Shown here: positions 27,385-34,436 of the stretch, in pieces
How positions within the stretch are numbered: position 1 is the first letter of the stretch
How the letters are laid out: every line of letters begins with the position of its first letter
Assembly (NCBI GenBank): GCA_017859815.1
Contig: JAFMMM010000012.1
Location: 1-36,981 of the forward strand
DNA length: 36,981 bases
Source: Planctomycetota bacterium
Lineage (GTDB): Bacteria > Planctomycetota > Planctomycetia > Planctomycetales > Planctomycetaceae
Direction of reading: 5' to 3'
Made by a program: the position numbers and the translations under genes
The notes under the pieces: model-generated
The model's input: the letters and a program-made list of their open reading frames with translations, nothing else
Database searches by the model: none
What the model was told of the DNA's origin: nothing

Positions 27385-27981
27385 TCAACGCTGATAAGTC
27401 GGAGTCATTCGGCCGCGCTGAGCGGGCATCGCCTGTTCATGTCGGATTGGGGATACCTGGTGAGGTGGATTACCGCCGAGGCTGGAGCCCCATGCTCCAG
27501 GAGCATAGGCATCGGAATTAATATGTGGCTGGTTGTTCATGTAGTACCGTCGATAGCGATTCCAGAACTGCTGTGAGTAGGGCATACCCGGAGGCGCACC
27601 CTGCTGGACTGCAATCTGTGCCTGTGCTGCGATGTCCCGATAGTTGTAGGGTCGAAAGCTGGTGTAGCCGCCATACACAGGATGCCGCTGGAAGTAACCG
27701 TGCAGCCATGGATCGGTCTGGTCGAACGGATACATCAGTGGAGGACACATCTGCATATCGAGCAGTGGTGGCGGCGTCACCGCCGGAAGTCCACCGGTGA
27801 GGTGTCCGAACTGAGGCACCATTGGAGGCGAGTAGCCGCCGGAGACAGGCCGCACAGGAACCTGACTGCCCGCAGCCGCATTCTGCATCGGGTAATTCGA
27901 CGCTGTGGCAGAACGTCCCTGAGCTGCCAGATTCGTCTGCAGAAACAGGACAGACGTGATTAAGAAGAGTCCGAGTCGCAT
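27385..27981 (-). CDS. Secreted Pro/Tyr/Gln-rich protein of unknown function
   Basis: A 198-residue protein with a clean Sec signal (MRLGLFLITSVLFLQTNLAAQG). The mature chain is rich in Pro, Gly, Tyr, Met and Gln (GGYSPPMVPQFGHLTGG; PVYGGYTSFRPYNYRD; FWNRYRRYYMNNQPH) with no known domain that I can name. Such low-complexity exported proteins are common in planctomycetes and may be envelope or matrix material. The ATG at 27981 is preferred over an in-frame GTG at 27999 because GGGGAGG lies 9 bases before it and the signal starts there. It is transcribed away from the Cys-rich secreted gene at 28307, with a 325-base shared upstream region. A strong hairpin follows its stop. Confidence 0.8.
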   Translation of the reverse strand: MRLGLFLITSVLFLQTNLAAQGRSATASNYPMQNAAAGSQVPVRPVSGGYSPPMVPQFGHLTGGLPAVTPPPLLDMQMCPPLMYPFDQTDPWLHGYFQRHPVYGGYTSFRPYNYRDIAAQAQIAVQQGAPPGMPYSQQFWNRYRRYYMNNQPHINSDAYAPGAWGSSLGGNPPHQVSPIRHEQAMPAQRGRMTPTYQR

Positions 27982-28306
27982 TCTAAAAATCCTCCCCACA
28001 AACTCAGGAATCGCCCGTGGGGCGAGAACCTGTGAAACAGCTGTTGTGGGATTAATCGGAATAATTGAAGCATCCCGCCCTTATTTACACTCAGAATTCC
28101 GGTGGTTTTTCGGAGTTCCCGGCTGAGGCTCACAGACTGTTCACTAATCGGCAAATTTCCACTGTTTTTCCCATACCGCCCAGGTTTACCCCCGCAGTCC
28201 TGGAAATTCAGCGCACACTTGAACCATGGTCTCCTGCACAAGAGTCGTATTCTGCTGAATGCAGCACGGGAGGCAATTTTGCGATCAGTGATGTGAAAGC
28301 GAGACG
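27982..28306. other. Divergent promoter region between two secreted-protein genes
   Basis: No gene is visible. A perfect hairpin TCGCCC-GTG-GGGCGA lies near 28010-28025, about 30 bases before the minus-strand start. Both neighbouring genes encode exported proteins and should be driven from here. I could not identify convincing -35/-10 boxes. Confidence 0.4.
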
Positions 28307-28666
28307 ATGATGAGAAGCTTGACGGGATGCAAAGCAGGTTTGCTGCTGGTTGTGGTGTGGTTCATAACAGCGGGAGCCCCGCAGGCCACTGCCGGTTTGG
28401 GGCTGGCTCGATTGTGCAAGCCGGCTGGCTGCAATGATCCCTGCCGTCCGCAGACGCAGTGCTGTACAACGGTGAAACCGGCATGTAACAGTTGTGGCAC
28501 GCAGTGGGTTGCCCCCAGCTACTCGTATGGCGTGCATATGGGGGGAGCGTGTTGTGGAACGCGATACTACCAGCCGCACTACAATCCGGTGCATCCTTAT
28601 CACTACTATCGCAACTCATGGTACAACCCGGGTGGCAATGTGATTTACAACGCCTCAGTCTGGTGA
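28307..28666 (+). CDS. Small secreted Cys/Tyr/His-rich protein
   Basis: A 119-residue protein with a signal peptide (GLLLVVVWFITAGAPQATA). The mature part, about 90 residues, holds ten cysteines, including two CC pairs and C-N-S-C, in a pattern of GCNDPCRPQTQCC, KPACNSCGT and GGACCGTRYY, then a His/Tyr/Asn/Pro-rich end (PHYNPVHPYHYYRNSWYNPGG). This suggests disulfides or metal binding in the envelope or matrix. No family is recognised. A second ATG follows the first at once. A long rod-like terminator lies 39 bases after the stop, so the gene is a single transcription unit and probably expressed well. Confidence 0.75.
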   Translation: MMRSLTGCKAGLLLVVVWFITAGAPQATAGLGLARLCKPAGCNDPCRPQTQCCTTVKPACNSCGTQWVAPSYSYGVHMGGACCGTRYYQPHYNPVHPYHYYRNSWYNPGGNVIYNASVW

Positions 28667-28704
28667 TTGCTGAATCACCCTGTTCCTCTGGAAGGGCGTG
28701 ATTG

Positions 28705-28781
28705 AAACAGCCGAGTCTTCGAACCGCAGTGTTTCGGCAGATATTGCCGACATTCGTTCGAGTTCTCGGCTGTTTTTTTTG
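28705..28781 (+). terminator. Rod-like intrinsic terminator
   Basis: The outer stem AAACAGCCGAG (28705-28715) and CTCGGCTGTTT (28765-28775) has 11 perfect pairs and is followed by a run of eight T (28773-28780, partly in the stem). Inside, TCGAAC pairs with GTTCGA (28719-28724 with 28756-28761) and TCGGCA pairs with TGCCGA (28734-28739 with 28745-28750) around GATAT. Three stacked helices make an unusually long rod for a terminator. Confidence 0.85.
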
Positions 28782-29174
28782 CGGGTTCGAAGCCGCCAGG
28801 CTCCGGTCCAAACGATGGGAGGCATGGAGACTGTGAGTTCCGTTGAAGGTTGACGATATTGAGTGAATTTCGCTGTTTTGGGCCCACTGCGAGTTGTTTG
28901 ACGAGGTCATGCCTGCCGATTCAGACAAGAAGTCAGCGAAGCGTCAGGAAACGAAGATTTCATACATCCTGCAGAATTGTTGCAAAACTGTCCGTTTATG
29001 ACTGAAAAACGGGCAGTGAATCGACGATAGAACGAGGGTGGGTGTACGGCTTATGCGGATTGGAGCAAAGAGTCTCTTTGCTCTGGACAGACCCGGTAAC
29101 GGGCATTCGTGGGTAAGCCCACTGCATCATTTGATCTGTTTGTGTTGGGGTGCGACATGGAAGGAGCATCTCGA
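28782..29174 (+). other. Leader region of secretin gene, no gene seen
   Basis: About 390 bases between the terminator and the secretin start. No gene is supported. TTGACG occurs near 28854 without a good -10. The last bases contain AAGGAG at 29161-29166, which decides the secretin start at 29175. Confidence 0.45.
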
Positions 29175-31160
29175 ATGTTGTTTGAACGGCCAGAATTGCA
29201 CAGAGCGGCGGCGAACGTCTGCTCAAACGCGACCTCCTGCAGAGCTTCTCTCGGGATGTTGCTGTGCCTGTTGGCAATGACAATTTCGCCGCGATTGGTG
29301 GATGCCCAGGACGGGCTTCGCTTTGACAGCCCTGCAGTCAGTGGCCAGGTTGATGCGGAGTTAAGTCCAAACATCAACCGGATGGTTCGTCCGCAATACT
29401 ATTTGCAACTCGAACAAAACCACAGTCGCCTGTTGATCATGAATCGCCGTGTCCGTCGGATTGCGATTACTGACAGCAGCATCGCGAATTACGTCCAGTA
29501 TGCCGAGAATGAGATCAGCATGGTTGGACTGGCGTTGGGTCGCACCGACCTGACGATGTGGTTTGAGGATGATCCGGAACCGGTGATCTATGAGGTGACC
29601 GTTGTCCGCGATGCCAGTCTGGAAGAGCAGCGAACAGTTGACCTTGGTCGTCTCGAAAGACGACTGCAGATCCTGTATCCGAATTCCCTTGTGAATCTGA
29701 TACCACTGGGTTCTCAGGTGATTGTTCGCGGAACGGCGTTTGACGCACAGGAGGCTGCAAGCATTCTGTCAGTCGTTTCTGTGGAGGTCGCACGTTCCGG
29801 TGGAGGCATCAGCCCGAGTGATGATCTGAACAACACAATTCTTGGTGGTGGACCTGGCCTCGGTGTAAACCCCGGTGTGGCTGCTAACGCGGCTGGAACA
29901 GCCGGAATGATGAACCAGAACAATCGTGGTGGTGGATCACCACGGGTGATCAATGAGCTGGTCATTCCGGGTGAATACAACATCTCGCTGCGAGTGATTG
30001 TTGCGGAACTGAACCGATCTGCACTGAAGAACTTCGGTCTGAACTGGAATGTTGTGTTTGGTGGTGCGAGCCTCAGCAATGGTGCTGGTGGTGCTGCCAA
30101 CCTGAGCGGAATCTTTGAGAACGGTGATATTCAACTGCTTGTCAACTGGCTGCAGTCGAATGGTACGATTCGCATGCTGGCGGAGCCTCGTCTGACGGTT
30201 CTGAGCGGAACCGGAGCCAGTATTCTTGCCGGTGGCGAGTTTGCTGTCCCAACGATTGTGGGAATTGGTGGCGGTTCCAGCAGTTCGTTCCGCGGCTTTG
30301 GAACAAGTCTTGTTGTCACCCCCACGGTCGTCGACCGCGATTTGATTCGACTTCAGGTCCAGCCTGAGTTCAGCTCCGTGAACTCCGCCAATGCGGTTCA
30401 GGGGATTCCGGGAACCAATGTGAAGCGGGTTCAGACCACTGTGGAACTGCGAGAGGGACAAACGTTTGCGATTGGCGGTTTGATCTCCAGTCAGACTCTG
30501 GTTGAAGTCAGCTCGGTTCCATTGCTGGGAGATATTCCGTGGCTTGGTCCAAGGGTATTTCAGTCCAAGGCATCATCACTGATCGAGACAGAACTGTTGG
30601 TACTGGTTTCTCCTGAAATCGTACGTCCAATGAATGCAGACGAAGTTCCGCCACTGCCGGGATACAACGTTCCGAAACCGACAGATGATGAGATTTACTG
30701 GCATGCTCGCACCGAAGGAGCACCGGATCACACGCTGTACCAGCTTCCGCCACTGGGGTATGGAGAGCTGCGTCCGATTCCTCAGGCACAGACCCAGATG
30801 GGATCGCAACCACCCATCTTTGGTGCACCGGGGGGAAGCCCTGGGCCGTACATGGGTGGTTATCCGGGCGCTCCGATGCAACCGATTGGTTACCCGCAGG
30901 GGAGTTATGGCGGCATGAACCCCGCCTATCCACCAATGGTTCCTCAGGTCGCTCCCAGCGGCTCCGGTGGATCTGCCGGATACGGGGCAACTGATCCTGG
31001 ATTCGGCGGCATCAGGCCGGCGAGCGATACGAGAGTGAAGAAGTCCGGCGGACTGTTTCCGGGTTTCGGCGCATTCTCACGAGAGAAGACGCGGTCAATT
31101 GAAACGGTCAGCGGCGAGGGCGGTCAGCCAACAACAACCGGCTGGTCGTGGGGACAGTAG
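29175..31160 (+). CDS. Outer-membrane secretin, CpaC/RcpA-like (type II/III secretion or Flp pilus)
   Basis: A 661-residue secretin, the ring-forming outer-membrane channel of type II/III secretion and Flp/type IV pilus machines. A signal peptide sits at about 25-45 (LGMLLCLLAMTISPRLVDA). Next comes the pilus-type N domain (YYLQLEQNHSRLLIMNRRVRRIAI and LGRTDLTMWF), then a BON-like unit. The C-terminal secretin domain contains RMLAEPRLTVLSG, a Gly/Ser-rich gate (GIGGGSSSSFRG), VVTPTVVDRDLIRLQV, REGQTFAIGGLI and the hallmark VPLLGDIPWLG. The last 120 residues are a Gly/Pro/Tyr tail (GAPGGSPGPYMGGYPG and similar). ATG 29175 is chosen for its AAGGAG 8 bases upstream. The domain order matches CpaC of tad loci, but no other tad genes are here. 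A lipoprotein follows. Confidence 0.9.
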   Translation: MLFERPELHRAAANVCSNATSCRASLGMLLCLLAMTISPRLVDAQDGLRFDSPAVSGQVDAELSPNINRMVRPQYYLQLEQNHSRLLIMNRRVRRIAITDSSIANYVQYAENEISMVGLALGRTDLTMWFEDDPEPVIYEVTVVRDASLEEQRTVDLGRLERRLQILYPNSLVNLIPLGSQVIVRGTAFDAQEAASILSVVSVEVARSGGGISPSDDLNNTILGGGPGLGVNPGVAANAAGTAGMMNQNNRGGGSPRVINELVIPGEYNISLRVIVAELNRSALKNFGLNWNVVFGGASLSNGAGGAANLSGIFENGDIQLLVNWLQSNGTIRMLAEPRLTVLSGTGASILAGGEFAVPTIVGIGGGSSSSFRGFGTSLVVTPTVVDRDLIRLQVQPEFSSVNSANAVQGIPGTNVKRVQTTVELREGQTFAIGGLISSQTLVEVSSVPLLGDIPWLGPRVFQSKASSLIETELLVLVSPEIVRPMNADEVPPLPGYNVPKPTDDEIYWHARTEGAPDHTLYQLPPLGYGELRPIPQAQTQMGSQPPIFGAPGGSPGPYMGGYPGAPMQPIGYPQGSYGGMNPAYPPMVPQVAPSGSGGSAGYGATDPGFGGIRPASDTRVKKSGGLFPGFGAFSREKTRSIETVSGEGGQPTTTGWSWGQ

Positions 31161-31259
31161 ATCCTGGTCAGGAAACGTGGGAGCGACTCAGCAGTCGCCT
31201 GCCGGCTCAGTTGGAACTGAGGGGGGGCAGTATTCGTTTCAATTTGGGAAGCTGGTTGG

Positions 31260-31823
31260 ATGAATCTTCAGAATCAAACAACGCGATATTTGTCGGTGGT
31301 TGCCACAGCTCTGGTGAGCATTCTGATCAGTGGATGCACTTCGTCAGGTGCGAGCGGCTGCAACGACTGTGAGGGAGTAACCTTTAAGCTTCCTACGGTG
31401 CCCAACTCTGAATGGCCATGGAGCGATAATTATTATCCACCGACCCGTTACCCGATTCCTCACGTGATGCCACTGGGGTCAATCGTGCGGTCACACTGGC
31501 ACGTGATGCAGGAAAACGCAGAGGCGTCGGACTTTGTGATCTACCGTAACGAATTCGTCGGCAGCACATCAGAATTGACGCCTGGCGGGCTGGATCACAT
31601 CGCTGAGATTTCCGCACGCATGCCTTCTACGCCGTTTCCAGTGGTGGTTCAGCGTTCGATGAACAACGCCGATCCGGAACTGGATGCCGTGCGATGGCAG
31701 TTGATTGTTCGACTGCTGGCTGACATGGGGAATTTCGACGCTGCTCGCCGGGTATTTGTTGCCGAGCCGTACAGTCGGGAAGTCAGTGTTGGCCGTGCGA
31801 TGAGCATGACCGGCGGACAGTGA
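31260..31823 (+). CDS. Lipoprotein with OmpA-like C-terminal region
   Basis: A 187-residue lipoprotein: the signal ends in a lipobox (LISGC, Cys26), so it should be lipid-anchored. After a Pro/Tyr-rich linker, residues about 95-180 follow the beta-alpha-beta-alpha-beta order of OmpA C-terminal domains: FVIYRNEFVGSTSELTPGGLDHIAEI, then VVVQRSMNNADPELDAVRWQLIVRLL, then RRVFVAEPYSREV. The N-x-x-L-x-x-x-R spacing resembles the peptidoglycan-binding part but the standard residues are not all kept. It follows the secretin by 99 bases on the same strand, so it may act as a pilotin or a wall anchor for the secretin ring. This role is inference; the fold assignment is by eye. The 3' end is 12 bases from the convergent methyltransferase stop. 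Confidence 0.75.
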   Translation: MNLQNQTTRYLSVVATALVSILISGCTSSGASGCNDCEGVTFKLPTVPNSEWPWSDNYYPPTRYPIPHVMPLGSIVRSHWHVMQENAEASDFVIYRNEFVGSTSELTPGGLDHIAEISARMPSTPFPVVVQRSMNNADPELDAVRWQLIVRLLADMGNFDAARRVFVAEPYSREVSVGRAMSMTGGQ

Positions 31824-31835
31824 CCACGAAACAGA

Positions 31836-32681
31836 TCAGGGTTCTGTTGCTTCCGGGGGCGATTGATTCATCCCTGGGATCCAGAGCCCACTGCTGCTGA
31901 GATGCCCGTCGCGCTCGCTCTCCCCACGAATTCTGCGTCGAGCTTTGATTCTCAGATAGGGTGGAACGAACCGACCTCGGTACCCAAAGTGGGTCACATC
32001 GGCTGACCTGTCGGCTCTGCATGGTTCGCTGAAGTCATCAATGACAAAGCCGGACCTGCACAGACTTCCCAGAAGCTGCTCCAGTCGATGCATGTACTCG
32101 GTGGTGCCGGCTTCCCGGTAATGTGTATCCGGTAACTGCGGGAGTGGGCCGCGGTGGAAGTATTCCACGCCAATGACGAACTGATCACGTTCATTGCGAT
32201 GGCTGACCTGCAGACTGACGGGTTGCTTGTGCTGTGAAATATAGAGCCCGTCATCCCTGAGGACGCGTGCAATCTCCCGGTAGACTGGGGTCAGATCCGG
32301 GATATAGCAGGTACTCACCGGTTGATGCACGATGTCGTAGAAGTCCTCCGCCAGCATGGAAAGATCTTCCATCGTTGTGCGAACTGTCTGCACCTTCAGT
32401 CCTCGTCGCCGACATTCCTGCTGATCAAGTCGCAGCATCGAGTCACTGACATCCACCACCGTGACATTTGCACCGGCAGAGGCGTAGAGTACGGACTGCC
32501 AGCCTCCTCCCCCGGCCAGGCAGAGCACGTTCATTCCGGCAACACTCCTGGGGATCCAGCCTCTCGAGTCCAGTGTGCCAAGGGGGTTGCGGCATTCCTC
32601 GTCCGTGGCGGTCTCGGCGAATTGACTTCCGGTATCAGCCAGGCGATTCCAGGCGCTGCGATTGATGTGAAGATGATCCAC
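31836..32681 (-). CDS. Class I SAM-dependent methyltransferase
   Basis: A protein of about 281 residues with the Rossmann methyltransferase core. Motif I is VLCLAGGGGWQS (AdoMet-binding glycines), then a beta-2 acidic residue in VTVVDVSDSML, motif II/III TTMEDLSML and the post-motif IARVLRDDGLYISQHKQP. The N-terminal INRSAWNRLA and CRNPLGTLDSRGWIP resemble a family common in planctomycetes. The substrate is unknown. The start is uncertain: GTG 32681 is used here because INRSAWN follows soon after, while a TTG at 32717 adds 12 residues without a ribosome-binding site. There is no in-frame ATG before motif I. The gene is divergent from the kinase gene (165 bases between starts). Confidence 0.82.
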   Translation of the reverse strand: MDHLHINRSAWNRLADTGSQFAETATDEECRNPLGTLDSRGWIPRSVAGMNVLCLAGGGGWQSVLYASAGANVTVVDVSDSMLRLDQQECRRRGLKVQTVRTTMEDLSMLAEDFYDIVHQPVSTCYIPDLTPVYREIARVLRDDGLYISQHKQPVSLQVSHRNERDQFVIGVEYFHRGPLPQLPDTHYREAGTTEYMHRLEQLLGSLCRSGFVIDDFSEPCRADRSADVTHFGYRGRFVPPYLRIKARRRIRGESERDGHLSSSGLWIPGMNQSPPEATEP

Positions 32682-32846
32682 GGGGTGTTTCCACTTGCAG
32701 GTAACGGAGCCATACAATGGTTTCAGGATACGAGCTGTCGTCGTGAAATGCAGCTTCCAGCGGCGGTTTCCCGGAGTCGAGTGTGATTGAGATTTCCAGC
32801 AGGCTGTGAAGCGACACCGAGAGTTTTCAGGAGCGCAAGAGGTTCA

Positions 32847-33443
32847 ATGGGACCTACAACCGTGTTAAAACTGGGTGGCAGTTTGCTGAGCCTTCCGGAT
32901 CTGACTGCTCGGCTTAGCCACCTGCTGGATTCTCTGGCAACCAACGTATTGCTGGTCCCCGGCGGCGGAGGCACGGCCGACATCATCCGCCGGCTCGACT
33001 CCCGATATCGATTACCGATGGCGGACAGTCATGCTGCGGCGATTGCAGCGATGTCCTTCAACGCCTGCCTGCTGGCTCGAACGACCGGTCTGTTTCGCGC
33101 CGTGTCCACGCGGGCCGAGCTGGACGCTGTCAGCGGTACTCAGAAATCTCCAATTCTTGATGTTTCTGCATGGCTGCACCACGGGGAGGCCGAGCGGACA
33201 CGAGCATTGCCGGACTCGTGGGATGTCACCAGTGATTCGATCGCTGCCTGCGTCGCTGCAGACTTTGGTATTTCGCGATTAATTCTGATCAAGTCGTGCA
33301 ATCCTCAAAGCAGCCGAGTGCAGGAACTGTCCGATGCGGGCGGAATTGATTCGTGGTTTCCCCGTGTTGCGGGGAATCTGCAGATTCAGTGGTGCAACCT
33401 CCGAGATGCGAGTCCGCGTTTGTGCAGCATCGAGGTCGACTAA
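32847..33443 (+). CDS. Amino-acid-kinase-family protein, MfnE/COG2054-like
   Basis: A 198-residue kinase of the aspartokinase/uridylate kinase fold. LKLGGSLL (7-14) and LLVPGGGGTADIIR (about 36-49) are the phosphate-binding loops, and DVTSDSIAACVAADFGISRLILIKS near 130-155 is the nucleotide-binding part. Length is shorter than aspartokinases and matches the single-domain kinases found in methanopterin (H4MPT) gene sets (archaeal MfnE and the uncharacterised kinases of Methylobacterium). A role in synthesis of the aminomethylfuran part of methanofuran or a related C1 cofactor is therefore likely but inferred. The ATG at 32847 has AAGAGG just upstream; a further in-frame start 20 codons before lacks one. 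uppP follows 152 bases downstream. Confidence 0.78.
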   Translation: MGPTTVLKLGGSLLSLPDLTARLSHLLDSLATNVLLVPGGGGTADIIRRLDSRYRLPMADSHAAAIAAMSFNACLLARTTGLFRAVSTRAELDAVSGTQKSPILDVSAWLHHGEAERTRALPDSWDVTSDSIAACVAADFGISRLILIKSCNPQSSRVQELSDAGGIDSWFPRVAGNLQIQWCNLRDASPRLCSIEVD

Positions 33444-33477
33444 ATCGGCGGTATTCTGCGTCGTCCGGAGTGCGAGT

Positions 33478-33522
33478 GGTTCTTCTCAGCATGTTTGCTG
33501 TATGATCACCCGCTGAAGAACC
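33478..33522. promoter_or_regulatory. Inverted repeat before uppP
   Basis: GGTTCTT-CT-CAGC and GCTG-AAGAACC pair as an 11-bp dyad with a two-base bulge around 21 bases. It ends 73 bases before the uppP ATG. It may be an operator or the end of the kinase transcript; no T-tract follows. Confidence 0.4.
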
Positions 33523-33595
33523 GAACAGGCTTGATCAAAGCGCACACGGGCTGTGATCGTGGCGATGCGACACAGCAGCAGGAATTTGCAGACGG

Positions 33596-34405
33596 ATGGA
33601 ACTTCTCTACGCAGTCATACTGGGCGTCGTGCAGGGGGTGGCCGAGTTTCTGCCGATCAGTTCATCTGGTCACCTTGTGATTGCCGAAGCTCTGCTGCAG
33701 GCGGCTGGTGGAGGGCCACTCCCGGCAATTTTTCATGGTCTGACGATGGAGATCGCGCTCCATGCCGGGACTCTGCTTTCAATAGTCGTGATTTATTTCG
33801 GGGACCTGCTGCTGTTGATTCGTAAGCCCCAGCGAATTCTGCAGATTGTTCTGGCATCGATTCCGGTCGCTTGTACGGGTTTTTTGCTGCGAGATGTTCT
33901 GGAACCACTCTTTGACAGTGCTTTGGCCGCTGGATGCTGCCTGCTGGTGACGGCAGTGATGTTGCGTCTATCCGGCAAGTGGCGGAAGCAGAACCTGACT
34001 GAAGACGAATTTGTTTCGCTGACGACTGGGCGGGCACTGTTGATCGGTTGTTTTCAGGCAGTGGCCATCCTGCCTGGAATCTCCCGGTCCGGGATGACGA
34101 TTAGTACTGGTCTCATTGCGGGTATCTCGGGGGGGGAAGCAGCCCGTTTTTCCTTTCAACTTGCGTTGCCGGCGATCGGTGGTGCCACTCTGCTGGAACT
34201 CATCCGGCTGTTGGGTCAGGATGCGATGGGGGAGATCTCCCTGCAACCACTGCTGGCAGGTGCGGGGGTGAGTTTTATCACCGGCGTAATTGCACTGCGT
34301 TGGTTGCTTGCAGTTCTTGATCGAGGGCAACTGCATCGGTTTTCCCCTTACTGTGGCGGTGTTGGACTGGCAGTGATTCTCTGGCAGGTGACGTCGGCAT
34401 TTTGA
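33596..34405 (+). CDS. uppP: Undecaprenyl-diphosphatase UppP (BacA family)
   Basis: A 269-residue integral membrane enzyme that removes one phosphate from undecaprenyl diphosphate, so that the lipid carrier can be reused for peptidoglycan and other wall polymers. Both family signatures are complete: GVVQGVAEFLPISSSGHLV (Glu17, Ser22-24, His26) and LPGISRSGMTI (160-166, Arg164). About eight hydrophobic segments are visible. Length fits (E. coli 273). The ATG at 33596 starts the family pattern directly; AGGAA lies about 13 bases upstream. The gene is transcribed with the following molybdopterin oxidoreductase (31-base gap), although no functional link is obvious. High confidence. Confidence 0.96.
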   Translation: MELLYAVILGVVQGVAEFLPISSSGHLVIAEALLQAAGGGPLPAIFHGLTMEIALHAGTLLSIVVIYFGDLLLLIRKPQRILQIVLASIPVACTGFLLRDVLEPLFDSALAAGCCLLVTAVMLRLSGKWRKQNLTEDEFVSLTTGRALLIGCFQAVAILPGISRSGMTISTGLIAGISGGEAARFSFQLALPAIGGATLLELIRLLGQDAMGEISLQPLLAGAGVSFITGVIALRWLLAVLDRGQLHRFSPYCGGVGLAVILWQVTSAF

Positions 34406-34436
34406 AGAGCGGGCTGTGTGGGAGCGGGGAATACGA

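Noticed and set aside
27210-27521. 103-codon open frame on the plus strand
   Set aside because: It covers the terminator hairpin and runs antisense into the secreted-protein gene, which has much better coding evidence.
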